A DNA stretch of 28,601 bases from Clostridia bacterium (GTDB lineage: Bacteria > Bacillota_A > Clostridia > Oscillospirales > Acutalibacteraceae): assembly GCA_024699005.1 (NCBI GenBank), contig JAILQN010000348.1, positions 1-28,601 on the forward strand. The letters run 5' to 3'. Under the pieces are notes generated by a model. That model saw only the letters and a list, made by a program, of their open reading frames with translations. It had not been told where the DNA came from and did no database searches. A program made the position numbers and the translations under genes. Every line of letters starts with the position of its first letter. Positions within the stretch are counted from its first letter, which is position 1. This document shows positions 1 to 8,189 of the stretch, in pieces.

Positions 1-672
1 GACAGGCGCCGCGGCGCCCGCGTTCCATTCGCCGTCCGAAAGTTCGGACCTTGCGCCCAGTTTATCAAACGTGGCGCCGTATACGCTCACGGCTTTCGGG
101 CTGCCCATTATGTAGCGTGTAAGGTCGATGACGTGGACGCCGAGGTCGATGAGCGGACCGCCGCCGGACCTTGACTTGTCGCCGAACCAGCCGCCGGGGA
201 AACCGTTCCGGCGCAGATAGGTCGCCTTTGCGTAATACGCTTCGCCGATAAAGCCCTTCTGATAAAAATCAAGAGCGGCTTTGGCGTCGTCGCCGTGGCG
301 CCGCACGAACCCGAGCATAAGAAGGCGGTCGTTTTTCTCAGCCGCTTCCTGCATGGCGATCGCTTCCGCGGCGTTCATCGCCATCGGCTTTTCACATAAG
401 ACGTGGCAGCCGGCGTTAAGAGCCGCAATCGTACACTCTGCATGGGCGCTGTTCCAGGTGGTCACGCTGCAGATATCGAGCTGTTCGTTCTCCAGCATTT
501 CGTATACGCTGCCGTAATAGCGTTTGACGCCGAATTCCTCCGCGAAGCGGCGGGCTTTTTCAATGTCTATATCGCAGCAGGCGGTGAATTCCACTCTTTC
601 ACCGAGCTGTCTGTATCCGTCCGCGTGGGAATGACATATACCGCCCGTGCCGATGAGTCCGAGTTTCAACAT
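1..672 (-). CDS. Gfo/Idh/MocA-family oxidoreductase, 3' end cut by window
   Basis: The first 224 residues are visible, and the reading frame runs off the left edge without a stop. The protein begins MLKLGLIGTGGI, a Rossmann GxGxxG-type nucleotide-binding start. It continues with CDIDIEKA at the end of the second strand, the family's EKP motif (residues 94-96, where the lysine contacts the NAD(P) cofactor) and a GVHVIDL segment (178-184) typical of the start of the C-terminal substrate domain. The start at 672 is supported by AAGGAGG about 8 bases upstream. Family members oxidise or reduce sugars, inositols or sugar nucleotides with NAD(P); the substrate cannot be read here. It is the last gene seen in the minus-strand cluster, separated from the lipoprotein gene by about 135 bases that hold a possible promoter of its own. 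Lying beside surface-glycan genes fits a sugar substrate, but that is inference. Confidence 0.93.
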   Translation of the reverse strand, partial: MLKLGLIGTGGICHSHADGYRQLGERVEFTACCDIDIEKARRFAEEFGVKRYYGSVYEMLENEQLDICSVTTWNSAHAECTIAALNAGCHVLCEKPMAMNAAEAIAMQEAAEKNDRLLMLGFVRRHGDDAKAALDFYQKGFIGEAYYAKATYLRRNGFPGGWFGDKSRSGGGPLIDLGVHVIDLTRYIMGSPKAVSVYGATFDKLGARSELSDGEWNAGAAAPV

Positions 673-718
673 ATTTTATCCTCCTTAAGCATTGTGCTTG
701 TATTCAGCGGGTTCAATG

Positions 719-734
719 CGCGTGCAGGCACGCG
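719..734. promoter_or_regulatory. Short perfect inverted repeat upstream of the oxidoreductase gene
   Basis: CGCGTGC and GCACGCG form 7-bp arms separated by two bases, about 50 bases upstream of the oxidoreductase start and downstream of the possible promoter at 753-781. It could be an operator or a leader hairpin. It could also be chance in GC-rich sequence. No T-run follows on either strand, so it is not a terminator. Confidence 0.3.
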
Positions 735-752
735 TGATACCGATGTAGTGTG

Positions 753-781
753 ATTATTGCGGTTCCGGTCATTCATATCAG
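753..781 (-). promoter_or_regulatory. Possible sigma-A promoter for the oxidoreductase gene
   Basis: On the minus strand CTGATA (776-781, 4 of 6 consensus bases) and AATAAT (753-758, 5 of 6) are 17 bases apart and point at the oxidoreductase gene starting at 672. The -35 element touches the first base of the heptamer array at 781. It is a plausible but weak match. Confidence 0.35.
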
Positions 782-808
782 AACTCAGAACTTGGAACTT
801 GGAACTAT
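781..808. repeat. Heptamer tandem repeat, GAACTTG type, four units
   Basis: Four consecutive 7-bp units read GAACTCA, GAACTTG, GAACTTG and GAACTAT on the plus strand. The array starts immediately after the stop codon of the lipoprotein gene (stop complement at 808-810). The same unit recurs at 4461-4495, and other 7-bp units sit at other junctions of this cluster. Confidence 0.9.
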
Positions 809-1644
809 TATCCGAACAGATTTAAAAGATTCCCTCCTCGCGTCATCCCGTTGAGCGAGACCGGAGCGGTGGAAAGAGGGACAAACGTGCCGACTGTGAA
901 TGAAACCTGCCGCAGACCGGTCTGGTCGTACAGATCGAGGATTTTTGCCATACCGTCCTGAGTATAGAGCCTGGCGGTGCCGTTTTCGGTCCTGAATACT
1001 CCGACAAGATACTCCTCTCCGTTATTTTCAGTATAGTATTCCTCATATTCAGCATCGTCAAAATATGAGGAATAATCGGCGTTCCTGTCGAAATTGTCCA
1101 CCATGGACTCAAAAGACTGTATATCCTCGCCCGTAAAATTAACAACGGACATGGTTCTGAGCATATCGCCTAACTGTCTTACGGTCTCCTCGGTGATCTC
1201 GACGTAAGTATTAGTCGAGGTGTTGGCGATATAAAAGCTCTCCCCTATCGAGATAAACGCCATCTTCATACCTTTCGAGGTCAGGTCGGTGCGGGTATTT
1301 TCGCCGTCGGAGTTTATGCTGAGTTGCATGGTTTCCCCGCCGTGCATCTTCGCCTCTCCGTCTATATAGAATACACCTGCGGTCAGGATCTCGGACAGTA
1401 CCTGCATATCCGTGGAGGGCGTGTCGCTGTGGTAATTCTTTTTGTCAAGCTCCGTGGTGGTTGGCGCCGCAGTCGTGGTCTCCGTGGTGGCCTCGGCAGG
1501 CGGCTCAGTCGCCGGCAGGGTCGTCGCGGCTGTTTCCGCGTTTGTCTCCGGTTCAGGTGTATCACCGCCGCCGGAACAGGCGGAAAGCAGCATCGCCGCT
1601 GTCAGAAAGAAGACACAGAATGTGAGAATAAAGCGGTTTTTCAT
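808..1644 (-). CDS. Secreted lipoprotein with Thr/Pro-rich linker, function unknown
   Basis: A 278-residue protein. Residues 1-23 form a lipoprotein signal: a basic start, a hydrophobic core and a lipobox LSAC with Cys23 as the lipidation site. Residues 25-65 are a low-complexity Thr/Pro/Glu/Ala linker typical of Gram-positive lipoproteins that hold a domain off the membrane. The remaining 210 or so residues alternate short beta-type segments (for example the stretch around KMHGGETMQLSIN and GESFYIANTS), loosely like the LolA/LppX-type half-barrel of lipoproteins. That resemblance is by eye only. The start is fixed by AAAGGAG 9 bases upstream. It follows the membrane-anchored propeller and subtilase genes, so it is probably part of the same exported set. 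No enzymatic motif was recognised. Confidence 0.85.
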   Translation of the reverse strand: MKNRFILTFCVFFLTAAMLLSACSGGGDTPEPETNAETAATTLPATEPPAEATTETTTAAPTTTELDKKNYHSDTPSTDMQVLSEILTAGVFYIDGEAKMHGGETMQLSINSDGENTRTDLTSKGMKMAFISIGESFYIANTSTNTYVEITEETVRQLGDMLRTMSVVNFTGEDIQSFESMVDNFDRNADYSSYFDDAEYEEYYTENNGEEYLVGVFRTENGTARLYTQDGMAKILDLYDQTGLRQVSFTVGTFVPLSTAPVSLNGMTRGGNLLNLFG

Positions 1645-1689
1645 GAGGTGGATCTCCTTTTATCTGAGTTGTCATCGGAATACAGAAAA

Positions 1690-1717
1690 CTGATATCTGT
1701 CAACTGTCAACTTTAAA
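1690..1717. repeat. Heptamer tandem repeat, CTGTCAA type, at a gene end
   Basis: Units CTGATAT, CTGTCAA, CTGTCAA and CTTTAAA follow each other with exact 7-bp period. The last codons and stop of the propeller gene (stop complement at 1700-1702) lie inside the array. Read on the coding strand, the unit TTGACAG holds a TGA, and because 7 is not a multiple of 3 it puts a stop in every frame within 21 bases. The same unit contains TTGACA, the consensus -35 hexamer, twice; no good -10 is placed after it. Confidence 0.85.
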
Positions 1718-2983
1718 CTCTTTCCCGATCTTACTTGCGTAATATATCTGACCGTCCGCGGTTATATACATATACGCTTCATCGCCGAGCTGAATGAACC
1801 TGACGGCATCCTCCGCCGCGAGCATCGTCTCGCCGCCGGAATAAAGATAGTATTTTCCGTCCGGTCCGCCGTAATACAGGCGTTTGCCGTTTTCGCTGAT
1901 ATAAACATTCGGCTTTTCGTATCCGGTGTTTACCGTATCGGTCACCTTTTTGCCGTGTCTGATCACAACGGCTCCCTGAGCTGTCAGGACGCAGGCGCCG
2001 CCGTCTACGGGCAGCACGCCGGCGTATCCCTCGGTGACCTTTTCAAAACCGGAGCCGTCGCGGCAGTAAAGATCGCTGGTTTCGCTGTCAATATAGTAAT
2101 CCTCAAACGACGGAACGCCGCAGACCTCGGCTTCGGTGCAGGTCAGCTTTACGCTCCCGCCTGTGAACAGTGGCGAACAGCCGGAGGGGGCGACGGTCTT
2201 TTTTTTGCCGCCCTGAGAGGAAACGTAAGTATAGTCCTTATCGGAGAAAACCGTTTCCGAAAGATCGGAAGTGAAGAACACCGGCGAATCCTTACGCAGC
2301 TCAGAGGTAAATCTCGCTTTTTCGAGCCCGTCCTTATTGATAAGGCAGTACCCGCCGGTCTGAGTGTCAGTAACATAGATCAGTCCCGCGTCGTCCGATA
2401 CCGCAACCGGACGGTAACGCGACCCGAGGTTCGTTTCCTTTCCGGAATCCGTCCTGACAAGCTCAAGAACCGTCTCGTCCCCGTGGGAGAGATACAGAAG
2501 ATATTCTCCGGCGGGTGATATCACACAATCTGACGCGCTCTCCGATATCACACGACCGGAATTCTTTTTGATATCGTACCACGTCAGTACGCCCAGTTCG
2601 TCCAGCGTAAAGCCCGCGCTGCCGTCATAACACAGCGCCGCCGCGGTGGTGGACAGGATCTCAGACACGAGCGTTCTGATTTTTGCGTTATATACGGAAT
2701 ATAACGGGGAACTTCCGCCGTCTCCGACTGCAAACAGAACTGCGGAACCGTCTGCGCTCTGAGATACGGTCCTGATCTCACCTTTCGGTATGTCGGGAAG
2801 ACTCTTTCCCCCGACGATGATCATACTCTTCCCGCTTTTGACTGCGCCCGAAGTATCAGACAAAATCACGACCGGCCGCTTCTCCCTGTCCGGAAAAACG
2901 GCTGCTATGACGACAGCGGCGATAAGAACCGCGACTGCGACTATGATCGTAAGAATGATGGTTTTGCTTCTGATTTTTTTCAT
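1700..2983 (-). CDS. Membrane-anchored beta-propeller-like extracellular protein
   Basis: A 427-residue protein with a basic N-terminus and one strong membrane segment (about residues 8-29), followed by a large extracytoplasmic domain. That domain is built of repeated short blades with the rhythm of WD40/TolB-like propellers: strand segments such as SADGSAVLFAV, SPAGEYLLYLS, SDDAGLIYVTD, SENGKRLYYGG and TADGQIYYAS recur about every 40-50 residues. No catalytic motif was seen, so a binding or scaffold role outside the membrane is likely. The gene starts 8 bases after the subtilase stop with only a weak ribosome site (GGGAAA), which suggests translation coupled to the subtilase gene. Its last residues and stop codon come from a heptamer repeat. 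The exact family was not recognised. Confidence 0.75.
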   Translation of the reverse strand: MKKIRSKTIILTIIVAVAVLIAAVVIAAVFPDREKRPVVILSDTSGAVKSGKSMIIVGGKSLPDIPKGEIRTVSQSADGSAVLFAVGDGGSSPLYSVYNAKIRTLVSEILSTTAAALCYDGSAGFTLDELGVLTWYDIKKNSGRVISESASDCVISPAGEYLLYLSHGDETVLELVRTDSGKETNLGSRYRPVAVSDDAGLIYVTDTQTGGYCLINKDGLEKARFTSELRKDSPVFFTSDLSETVFSDKDYTYVSSQGGKKKTVAPSGCSPLFTGGSVKLTCTEAEVCGVPSFEDYYIDSETSDLYCRDGSGFEKVTEGYAGVLPVDGGACVLTAQGAVVIRHGKKVTDTVNTGYEKPNVYISENGKRLYYGGPDGKYYLYSGGETMLAAEDAVRFIQLGDEAYMYITADGQIYYASKIGKEFKVDS

Positions 2984-2991
2984 TCAGGCAT

Positions 2992-4413
2992 TTATTTCCC
3001 GACTGTCTGCGATACTCTCTCTGCCGCTGCTGCGACATTCAGAATCTCATCCACGGCAGTTTCCAGCAGGATCGCCCGAACCTCAGGCGCGGTAAGACCG
3101 GGATCGAGCCCGTACATGAGCGCAGCAGCCCCGGAAACCTGAGGTGCCGCCATAGACGTTCCGCTGGTGTGCGCGTACATACCCTCTGTGGCGCAGCTCA
3201 TGATCTTTTCTCCGCAGGCAAAAATATCCGCCCCGTGGTTCGAGTATGCGGCGACTTTGCCGTCGCTGTCTGTTGCACCGACCGTTAACACCCGGTCGGA
3301 AAGAGATTCCGGCAGATTTGTAAAGAACAGCGAATATTTTGAATCGAGATAATCCACTGCTGTGAACACCCCGAACACGTCAAGTTTTTCAAGGATCGGT
3401 TTTTGCGCGACTCCGAAATACGCGTCGGAATCCTTATAAAACCGCTTATCACTGCCGTTGCCGGCAGATATGACTATAAGACAGTCGTTTTGTTTATCCG
3501 CGAACAGATTTTCAAGGCACGCGGCGGTAAAAGCAGATTCGTCAGACATAAACGAAAGCGCGTTTTCGTTTTTCGCGGTGGCACCGGCGACCTGATAATT
3601 GTCATAGCCCATGCAGATATTTATGACCCTCGCCCTGTCCACTGCGGCGGCTTTGGCGACCGACGACATCCAGTAAGCGATATCGGTATTTATTCCGCAA
3701 TAGGCGTATATCCTGCTTTTCGGGTATACCCCGGTTCTTGCGCCGCCGATCAGCCCGGCGACCATATTGCCGTGGAGATTGCCGTAATCGGAAAAATAAT
3801 CCGCATCAGCCAGGCACCCGTTCATCAGCGTATAATCGGAGTTCTCCCCGACAAACTCGTCCAATACGGCGACCGGAACAGGCTCCGCCGAATCAATGAA
3901 TCCATCAAGTCCGACAGAGGAGACGGTCTTTCGCGCGTCACGGTTGAGCATCCCGACCTCGTCCGACTGTGAAGGCGTAAACTCGAAATAATCCGGCAGC
4001 GCCTCGGCTGTCTCGCTTGTCAGCGATTCGCAGACAGAGAGCAGTTCGGAATAACTCATATCCCTGGCCGAACGCAGCTGATACATATTCATGGGAGCGA
4101 CGAAACCGACCGTCTCAAACCCGTCGATACCGGGAGCGCCGTCGGAGGAGCAGAAAAGGATCGTGTTTTTTACGATATACATACCGGTATCGTCCGCCGG
4201 AACTATATCCTCCCGTTTCACGTTATATATATACAGATCGGGATCCGAAAAACCGTCATAGACACGGAGGCAGGCTTCGTTGATATCAGCCATATCGAAC
4301 CGGACGGGATCGGCCGGTTCGAAAAAGTACAGACAGACGCACGCCACGCCCCATATTGCCGCAATAACCGCGATAATGAGTACTATAATCCTGACGGCCC
4401 TATGTTTCATCAT
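2992..4413 (-). CDS. Membrane-tethered subtilisin-like serine protease (S8)
   Basis: A 473-residue protein. Residues 7-31 form a single membrane segment, so the rest should face outside. The S8 catalytic triad is visible: Asp185 in VAVLDEF, His214 in LHGNMVAG and Ser420 in TSGTSMAAPQVSG, with the oxyanion-hole Asn319 in ISAGNGS. The usual DTG/DSG around the Asp is DEF here, a divergent form, but all four functional residues are present. Residues 32-175 before the triad have no recognised domain and may be a prodomain or substrate-binding region. The start overlaps the end of the glycosyltransferase gene by 14 bases; two adjacent ATG codons are possible. Together with the neighbouring propeller protein and lipoprotein it forms a set of exported proteins downstream of sugar genes, perhaps for processing or surveillance of surface proteins (inference). 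Confidence 0.92.
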   Translation of the reverse strand: MMKHRAVRIIVLIIAVIAAIWGVACVCLYFFEPADPVRFDMADINEACLRVYDGFSDPDLYIYNVKREDIVPADDTGMYIVKNTILFCSSDGAPGIDGFETVGFVAPMNMYQLRSARDMSYSELLSVCESLTSETAEALPDYFEFTPSQSDEVGMLNRDARKTVSSVGLDGFIDSAEPVPVAVLDEFVGENSDYTLMNGCLADADYFSDYGNLHGNMVAGLIGGARTGVYPKSRIYAYCGINTDIAYWMSSVAKAAAVDRARVINICMGYDNYQVAGATAKNENALSFMSDESAFTAACLENLFADKQNDCLIVISAGNGSDKRFYKDSDAYFGVAQKPILEKLDVFGVFTAVDYLDSKYSLFFTNLPESLSDRVLTVGATDSDGKVAAYSNHGADIFACGEKIMSCATEGMYAHTSGTSMAAPQVSGAAALMYGLDPGLTAPEVRAILLETAVDEILNVAAAAERVSQTVGK

Positions 4414-5428
4414 ATGTTTTTGAGTTTTGTGCGCCTACATCAGACGAAGCTTCAACTTTTGAACTTGGAACTTGGAACTCGGAACTTGGAACTGATTCAA
4501 AATTCAGCCTTTCCTCTTCCACCACAAGGGGACGGTGCATTACTCTCTTGTTTATATTAAGAATATACTCGCCCAGGAGTCCGATAAAGAACAGTATTAC
4601 CGCTCCGAGAAACAGCATTCCTATAAGGATAGGCGCGGTGCCGGCGGGATAACGGTCCCAGTTTGTCAGCTTGAGTATAAGATAGACGATGGCAAGGATA
4701 AAGCTCAGTAATCCAATGCCCGCTCCGGCGAAGGTCGCTACTCTCAGCCCTATCTTGGTATAGGACGTGAACGAGAGCATAGCCGCATCGTAGAGCGAAT
4801 ACAGGTTGTTGTGGGTCTTGCCAGCCCTGCGCCTGGGCTGCTCGTAGGGTATCTCCTTGCGCTCAAAGCCCAGCTCAGCCACAATGCCCCGCATGAACGG
4901 AATGGGATCGTCCAGCTTGCGCAGCACCTCTATAAAAGCCCTGTCGTACAGTCCGGAACCGGTGAAATGCTCTATCTGCTCCACATCGGACATCGCTTTT
5001 ATCAGCTTGTAATAGCACGTGCGGGCGAAACGCATCACGGGATTCTCACGGCTGGAGGTCTTGACGCCTATGACTATCTTATATCCGTTCTCCCACTCGC
5101 GCACGTACTGCGGGATGAGCTCTACCGGGTCCTGGAAGTCGCAGCACATCTGGATCACGCAGTCGCCCGTAACCTGCAGAACGCCGTAATAAGGCGAATT
5201 GAACTGCCCGAAATTCTTTGCGTTGAATATCGCCTTTATCTTCCGGTTAGTTTTGCAGATCTCCCTGAGTTTGTCCCGTGTGCCGTCTTTTGATGCGTTG
5301 TCTATGAATACAAGCTCATAATCGTACTGAGGGAGTGTCTCTGTCATCATGGCAACGACAGCCTCGCTCATGGGGCCGACGTTATCGACCTCGTTATAGC
5401 ACGGTATAAGTATGCTGATTTTCTTCAT
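4400..5428 (-). CDS. GtrB/DPM1-type family 2 glycosyltransferase with membrane helices
   Basis: A 342-residue GT2 enzyme. The N-terminal GT-A domain starts KISILIPCYNEVDNVGP, has FIDNASKDGT (42-50) for nucleotide binding and DFQD (97-100) in place of the metal-binding DxD. Two membrane helices follow at about 229-253 and 264-287. This is the plan of polyprenyl-phosphate glycosyltransferases (GtrB, ArnC, DPM1-like), which load a sugar from a nucleotide donor onto a lipid carrier at the inner membrane face. Overlap with the SDR gene is 4 bases (ATGA). After a typical end near residue 310 there is an extra tail of about 32 residues, partly encoded by the heptamer array (4461-4495), giving a VPSSEFQ/VPSSKVE peptide repeat. 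The tail is odd and probably not functional. The donor is plausibly the sugar made by the genes upstream. Confidence 0.92.
   Translation of the reverse strand: MKKISILIPCYNEVDNVGPMSEAVVAMMTETLPQYDYELVFIDNASKDGTRDKLREICKTNRKIKAIFNAKNFGQFNSPYYGVLQVTGDCVIQMCCDFQDPVELIPQYVREWENGYKIVIGVKTSSRENPVMRFARTCYYKLIKAMSDVEQIEHFTGSGLYDRAFIEVLRKLDDPIPFMRGIVAELGFERKEIPYEQPRRRAGKTHNNLYSLYDAAMLSFTSYTKIGLRVATFAGAGIGLLSFILAIVYLILKLTNWDRYPAGTAPILIGMLFLGAVILFFIGLLGEYILNINKRVMHRPLVVEEERLNFESVPSSEFQVPSSKVEASSDVGAQNSKTYDET
4461..4495. repeat. Heptamer tandem repeat, GAACTTG type, inside a coding region
   Basis: Five exact 7-bp steps read GAACTTG, GAACTTG, GAACTCG, GAACTTG and GAACTGA on the plus strand. They lie inside the 3' end of the glycosyltransferase gene. 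On the coding strand the unit CAAGTTC is free of stop codons in all frames, so the frame runs through it and three units give one seven-residue peptide repeat. Confidence 0.92.
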
Positions 5429-6339
5429 TTTGTCTTCATCCAGTCAATAGTGTTTCTTATTCCGTCCTCGAACGACAGTCTCGGAGCAAAACCGGTATCG
5501 TTCTTAAGAGCGGAGATATCTCCGGTAAGGCACATCACCTGCCCGGGCGGATAGGGCAGATCCCCTATCCCGAGGTCCGCTCCAGGGGCGGCGATGTCCC
5601 GCATCGTTCTTATGTAATCTGCAAGCTGCCTCTCCTGTCCGCTGCAGACGGGATATACCCTGCCGTCGATTCCCCGCTCGCCCATAAGATAAAACGCCAG
5701 AGCCGCGTCGTCGCAGTGCAGCAGATCCCAGGTCTGTTCAGCCGGCGTAAAAGAGCAGTGTTCGCCGTTCAGAAGATGCCCGAGGGTCTGCATAACTATC
5801 GAATCGGGGTTGCCCTTGGGACCGTAGACGGACAGTATCCGTGCCCAGATATGTCTGATCCCGAGCTGATGAGCGTACAGGCGCGAAAGCTTCCCTGCGG
5901 CGTATTTTGCGATCCCGTAACCCGTTTCCGGGTCTGCAGGGGTGTTTTCGGAGAGTCTGTCCGTACATCTGCCGTATTCTGCCTGAGAACCGGAGCTTAT
6001 AAACGTATGGCACCCAGTGTCGGCGGCAAGGCGCACGGCGTCCAGAGTATAGCATATATTGTCGTTCTGGGTATATACCGCGTCGCGGCCGCCCCCGAAA
6101 GTACCGAGCCACGCGAAATGATACAGTACGTCACACTTTTCGTTTATCCGGTCCTTTGCCTTCGCAAGTCCGGTGATATCGGCTTCTATCGGTGTGATCA
6201 GCGGGCTCCCGAACGTATACGGATCCAGCTCGTCGCCCGGTCTTAAAAGGGCGAAGACCCTGATCCCGCGGGATACGAGCTCCCTGATAAGGGCGGAGGC
6301 TATCATGCCGGTCGCGCCGGTAATTATTGCTTTGTCCAT
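5425..6339 (-). CDS. NAD-dependent epimerase/dehydratase (extended SDR)
   Basis: A 304-residue extended short-chain dehydrogenase. It has the nucleotide-binding GATGMIAS (8-15), SSGS (115-118) with the catalytic Ser/Thr, and the YxxxK pair Tyr141 and Lys145 in YGIAK. Such enzymes epimerise, dehydrate or reduce nucleotide sugars. Placed right after rfbH and the ThDP enzyme, it is a candidate for the last step of a CDP-dideoxysugar pathway, reducing a keto group (as CDP-paratose/abequose synthases and YerF do) rather than epimerising. This is an inference from context; sequence alone does not fix the substrate. Its gene overlaps the glycosyltransferase gene by 4 bases. Upstream of its ATG there is no Shine-Dalgarno sequence, only AT-rich heptamer-like DNA containing ACTCAAC. 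Confidence 0.9.
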   Translation of the reverse strand: MDKAIITGATGMIASALIRELVSRGIRVFALLRPGDELDPYTFGSPLITPIEADITGLAKAKDRINEKCDVLYHFAWLGTFGGGRDAVYTQNDNICYTLDAVRLAADTGCHTFISSGSQAEYGRCTDRLSENTPADPETGYGIAKYAAGKLSRLYAHQLGIRHIWARILSVYGPKGNPDSIVMQTLGHLLNGEHCSFTPAEQTWDLLHCDDAALAFYLMGERGIDGRVYPVCSGQERQLADYIRTMRDIAAPGADLGIGDLPYPPGQVMCLTGDISALKNDTGFAPRLSFEDGIRNTIDWMKTK

Positions 6340-6380
6340 CTGATTGTTGAGTTTTGTTCTTTAAGGTCGTTGATCGTATA

Positions 6381-8189
6381 TCATTCGCCGATAAGCGGGA
6401 TGAACATTATTTTCTCCAGTTCCTCCCGGGGCAGGAAGGGTTTGAGATCCTCCAGCGGAGCGGAGACCAGCGAGCCGTCCGGCAGTTTTTTGGTGGCGGA
6501 TTTCGGCTCGAAGAACTGTTCGGAGTCCACTATGATCTCGCAGAAGGCGAAACCCGGCTGTCTGAGAGTCTCTTCTATGACTTCTCCCAGACAGGACGTT
6601 TTTTCACATCTGAAATACGGAATACCGTAAGCCGGAACAAGCTTTGACATATCCGGGAAAGACAGGTCCCCGCTCTGAGGACCTATGCCCACCAAAGGCT
6701 CGCCGAAAAAGTTGAGCTGCGACTGCCTGATCGAGTGATAGCCGCCGTTGTTTATCATAAATATCTTTATCGGAAGGCGGTTGTGAACGACGGTCTGCAG
6801 CTCCTGGAGGTTCATCTGTATACTGCCGTCGCCGGTCAGCAGGATAACGTCCTGCGAGCAGTCCGCTCTGACAGCGCCTATCGCCGCCGGCAGATCGTAG
6901 CCCATGGAAGCTATGGCGGAGTTTATTATGAACCGCTGGCCTTTTTTTATGATATATCCGTGACTGCCCACCACACAGGCGGAGCCGTTGCCCACCACGG
7001 TGATCTGGTCTTCGTTCAGCCTCGACGATAATTCTTTGATAAGAGCGTAAACGTTGACCGGCTCTTCGCGCTCAAAATGCTCCGGACGTATGACCGGATA
7101 ATCCCTGCGCCATTTAAGACAGGTATCGATCCACGCCGAATGAGCCTGAAGCGGCCCGGGCAGCAGTTCGTCAAGCCGGGAAAGAAACGCTTTGGCATCG
7201 GCGCATATCGGCATATCCGGGTTGACCGTCGGTTTTTTAAGCTCCTCGGCATCCACGTCCACGACTATTTTATAAGCCGCCCTCGCCCAGGTCTTATAGT
7301 TGTAACCCACCTGACGGATGCTCAGCCGGCTGCCTACGGAAATCAGCAGATCGCTGTTCTGCACCGCCCAGTTGCCCGGACGGTCGCCCATGATCCCCGG
7401 ACGCCCGGCGTACAGGGGATGTTCGTCCTCCACAAGGTCGATACTGTCCCAGCCGGTCACGACGGGTATTCCCAGCTTGCCGATGACTCTTCTGAACTCA
7501 TCGAAAGCTCCGGCGATCCTGATTCCGTTGCCGGCGTTGAACACGGGGCGCTCCGCCTTTTTTATACGGTCTATGATATCAAAAAACACTCCGTCGTCGG
7601 GCACTCCCGGTAAGACTTCGTCCCCCTCGCCGTCGTATCCGTACAGGTCGTCCGTATAGATATACGAACCCTGGATGTCGAGCGGGATATCCAGCCAGCA
7701 TGGGCCCGGTCTGCCCTGCTGCGAGAGCTTCAGAGCCTTGTCAAGGCAATATTTTATTCTGTTTTTGTCCGTGACCATCTCGCAGTATTTGGTCATACAG
7801 GCAACGGCCTTTGTGATATCGAACTCCTGGTCACCCATCGACCGTATGCCGAGGCCCGTACTGCGGGCAGTGGTATCGTAGCGCACCTGCCCTGAGATAA
7901 CCAGCATGGGAATGGAATCGAGCCATCCGCCCACGACTCCGGTTATGGCGTTCGTACCGCCGGGACCGGTGGTCACAACACAGGCGGCGAGCCTGTTGTG
8001 TATACGGGCATAGGCTTCCGCCGCAATGGCGCAGGCCTGTTCATGGTGGTTATACGTTACGGTGATGCCCTTCTGGTGCCCGAAGGCGTCGTTCAGATGC
8101 ATTGCTCCCCCGCCGGTCACCGAGAAGGCGTGGGTTATGCCGCTGTCGACAAGATACTGCGAAATATAATTCGAGACTTTTACTCTCAT
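6381..8189 (-). CDS. Acetolactate-synthase-like ThDP enzyme, possibly YerE-type
   Basis: A 602-residue thiamine-diphosphate enzyme of the acetolactate synthase fold: N-terminal pyrimidine-binding domain with the catalytic Glu50 (NHHEQACAIAAEAYAR), a central Rossmann-like domain (about 195-345) and a C-terminal domain with the ThDP motif GDGS (453-456) ending at Asn480-Asn481. The family joins pyruvate-derived acetyl units to carbonyl acceptors. It sits between rfbH (4-base overlap) and an SDR, away from any ilvC or ilvN gene. That points to the YerE branch, where the acceptor is a CDP-3,6-dideoxy-4-ketohexose and the product a two-carbon branched sugar. The residues that separate YerE from true acetolactate synthase cannot be judged by eye, so the specific role is inferred from the neighbours. 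Confidence 0.88.
   Translation of the reverse strand: MRVKVSNYISQYLVDSGITHAFSVTGGGAMHLNDAFGHQKGITVTYNHHEQACAIAAEAYARIHNRLAACVVTTGPGGTNAITGVVGGWLDSIPMLVISGQVRYDTTARSTGLGIRSMGDQEFDITKAVACMTKYCEMVTDKNRIKYCLDKALKLSQQGRPGPCWLDIPLDIQGSYIYTDDLYGYDGEGDEVLPGVPDDGVFFDIIDRIKKAERPVFNAGNGIRIAGAFDEFRRVIGKLGIPVVTGWDSIDLVEDEHPLYAGRPGIMGDRPGNWAVQNSDLLISVGSRLSIRQVGYNYKTWARAAYKIVVDVDAEELKKPTVNPDMPICADAKAFLSRLDELLPGPLQAHSAWIDTCLKWRRDYPVIRPEHFEREEPVNVYALIKELSSRLNEDQITVVGNGSACVVGSHGYIIKKGQRFIINSAIASMGYDLPAAIGAVRADCSQDVILLTGDGSIQMNLQELQTVVHNRLPIKIFMINNGGYHSIRQSQLNFFGEPLVGIGPQSGDLSFPDMSKLVPAYGIPYFRCEKTSCLGEVIEETLRQPGFAFCEIIVDSEQFFEPKSATKKLPDGSLVSAPLEDLKPFLPREELEKIMFIPLIGE

Noticed and set aside
6381..8189. Plain ilvB for branched-chain amino acids
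   Set aside because: It is not excluded by sequence, but no ilvN, ilvC or ilvD is near and it overlaps rfbH, so a sugar role is the better reading.
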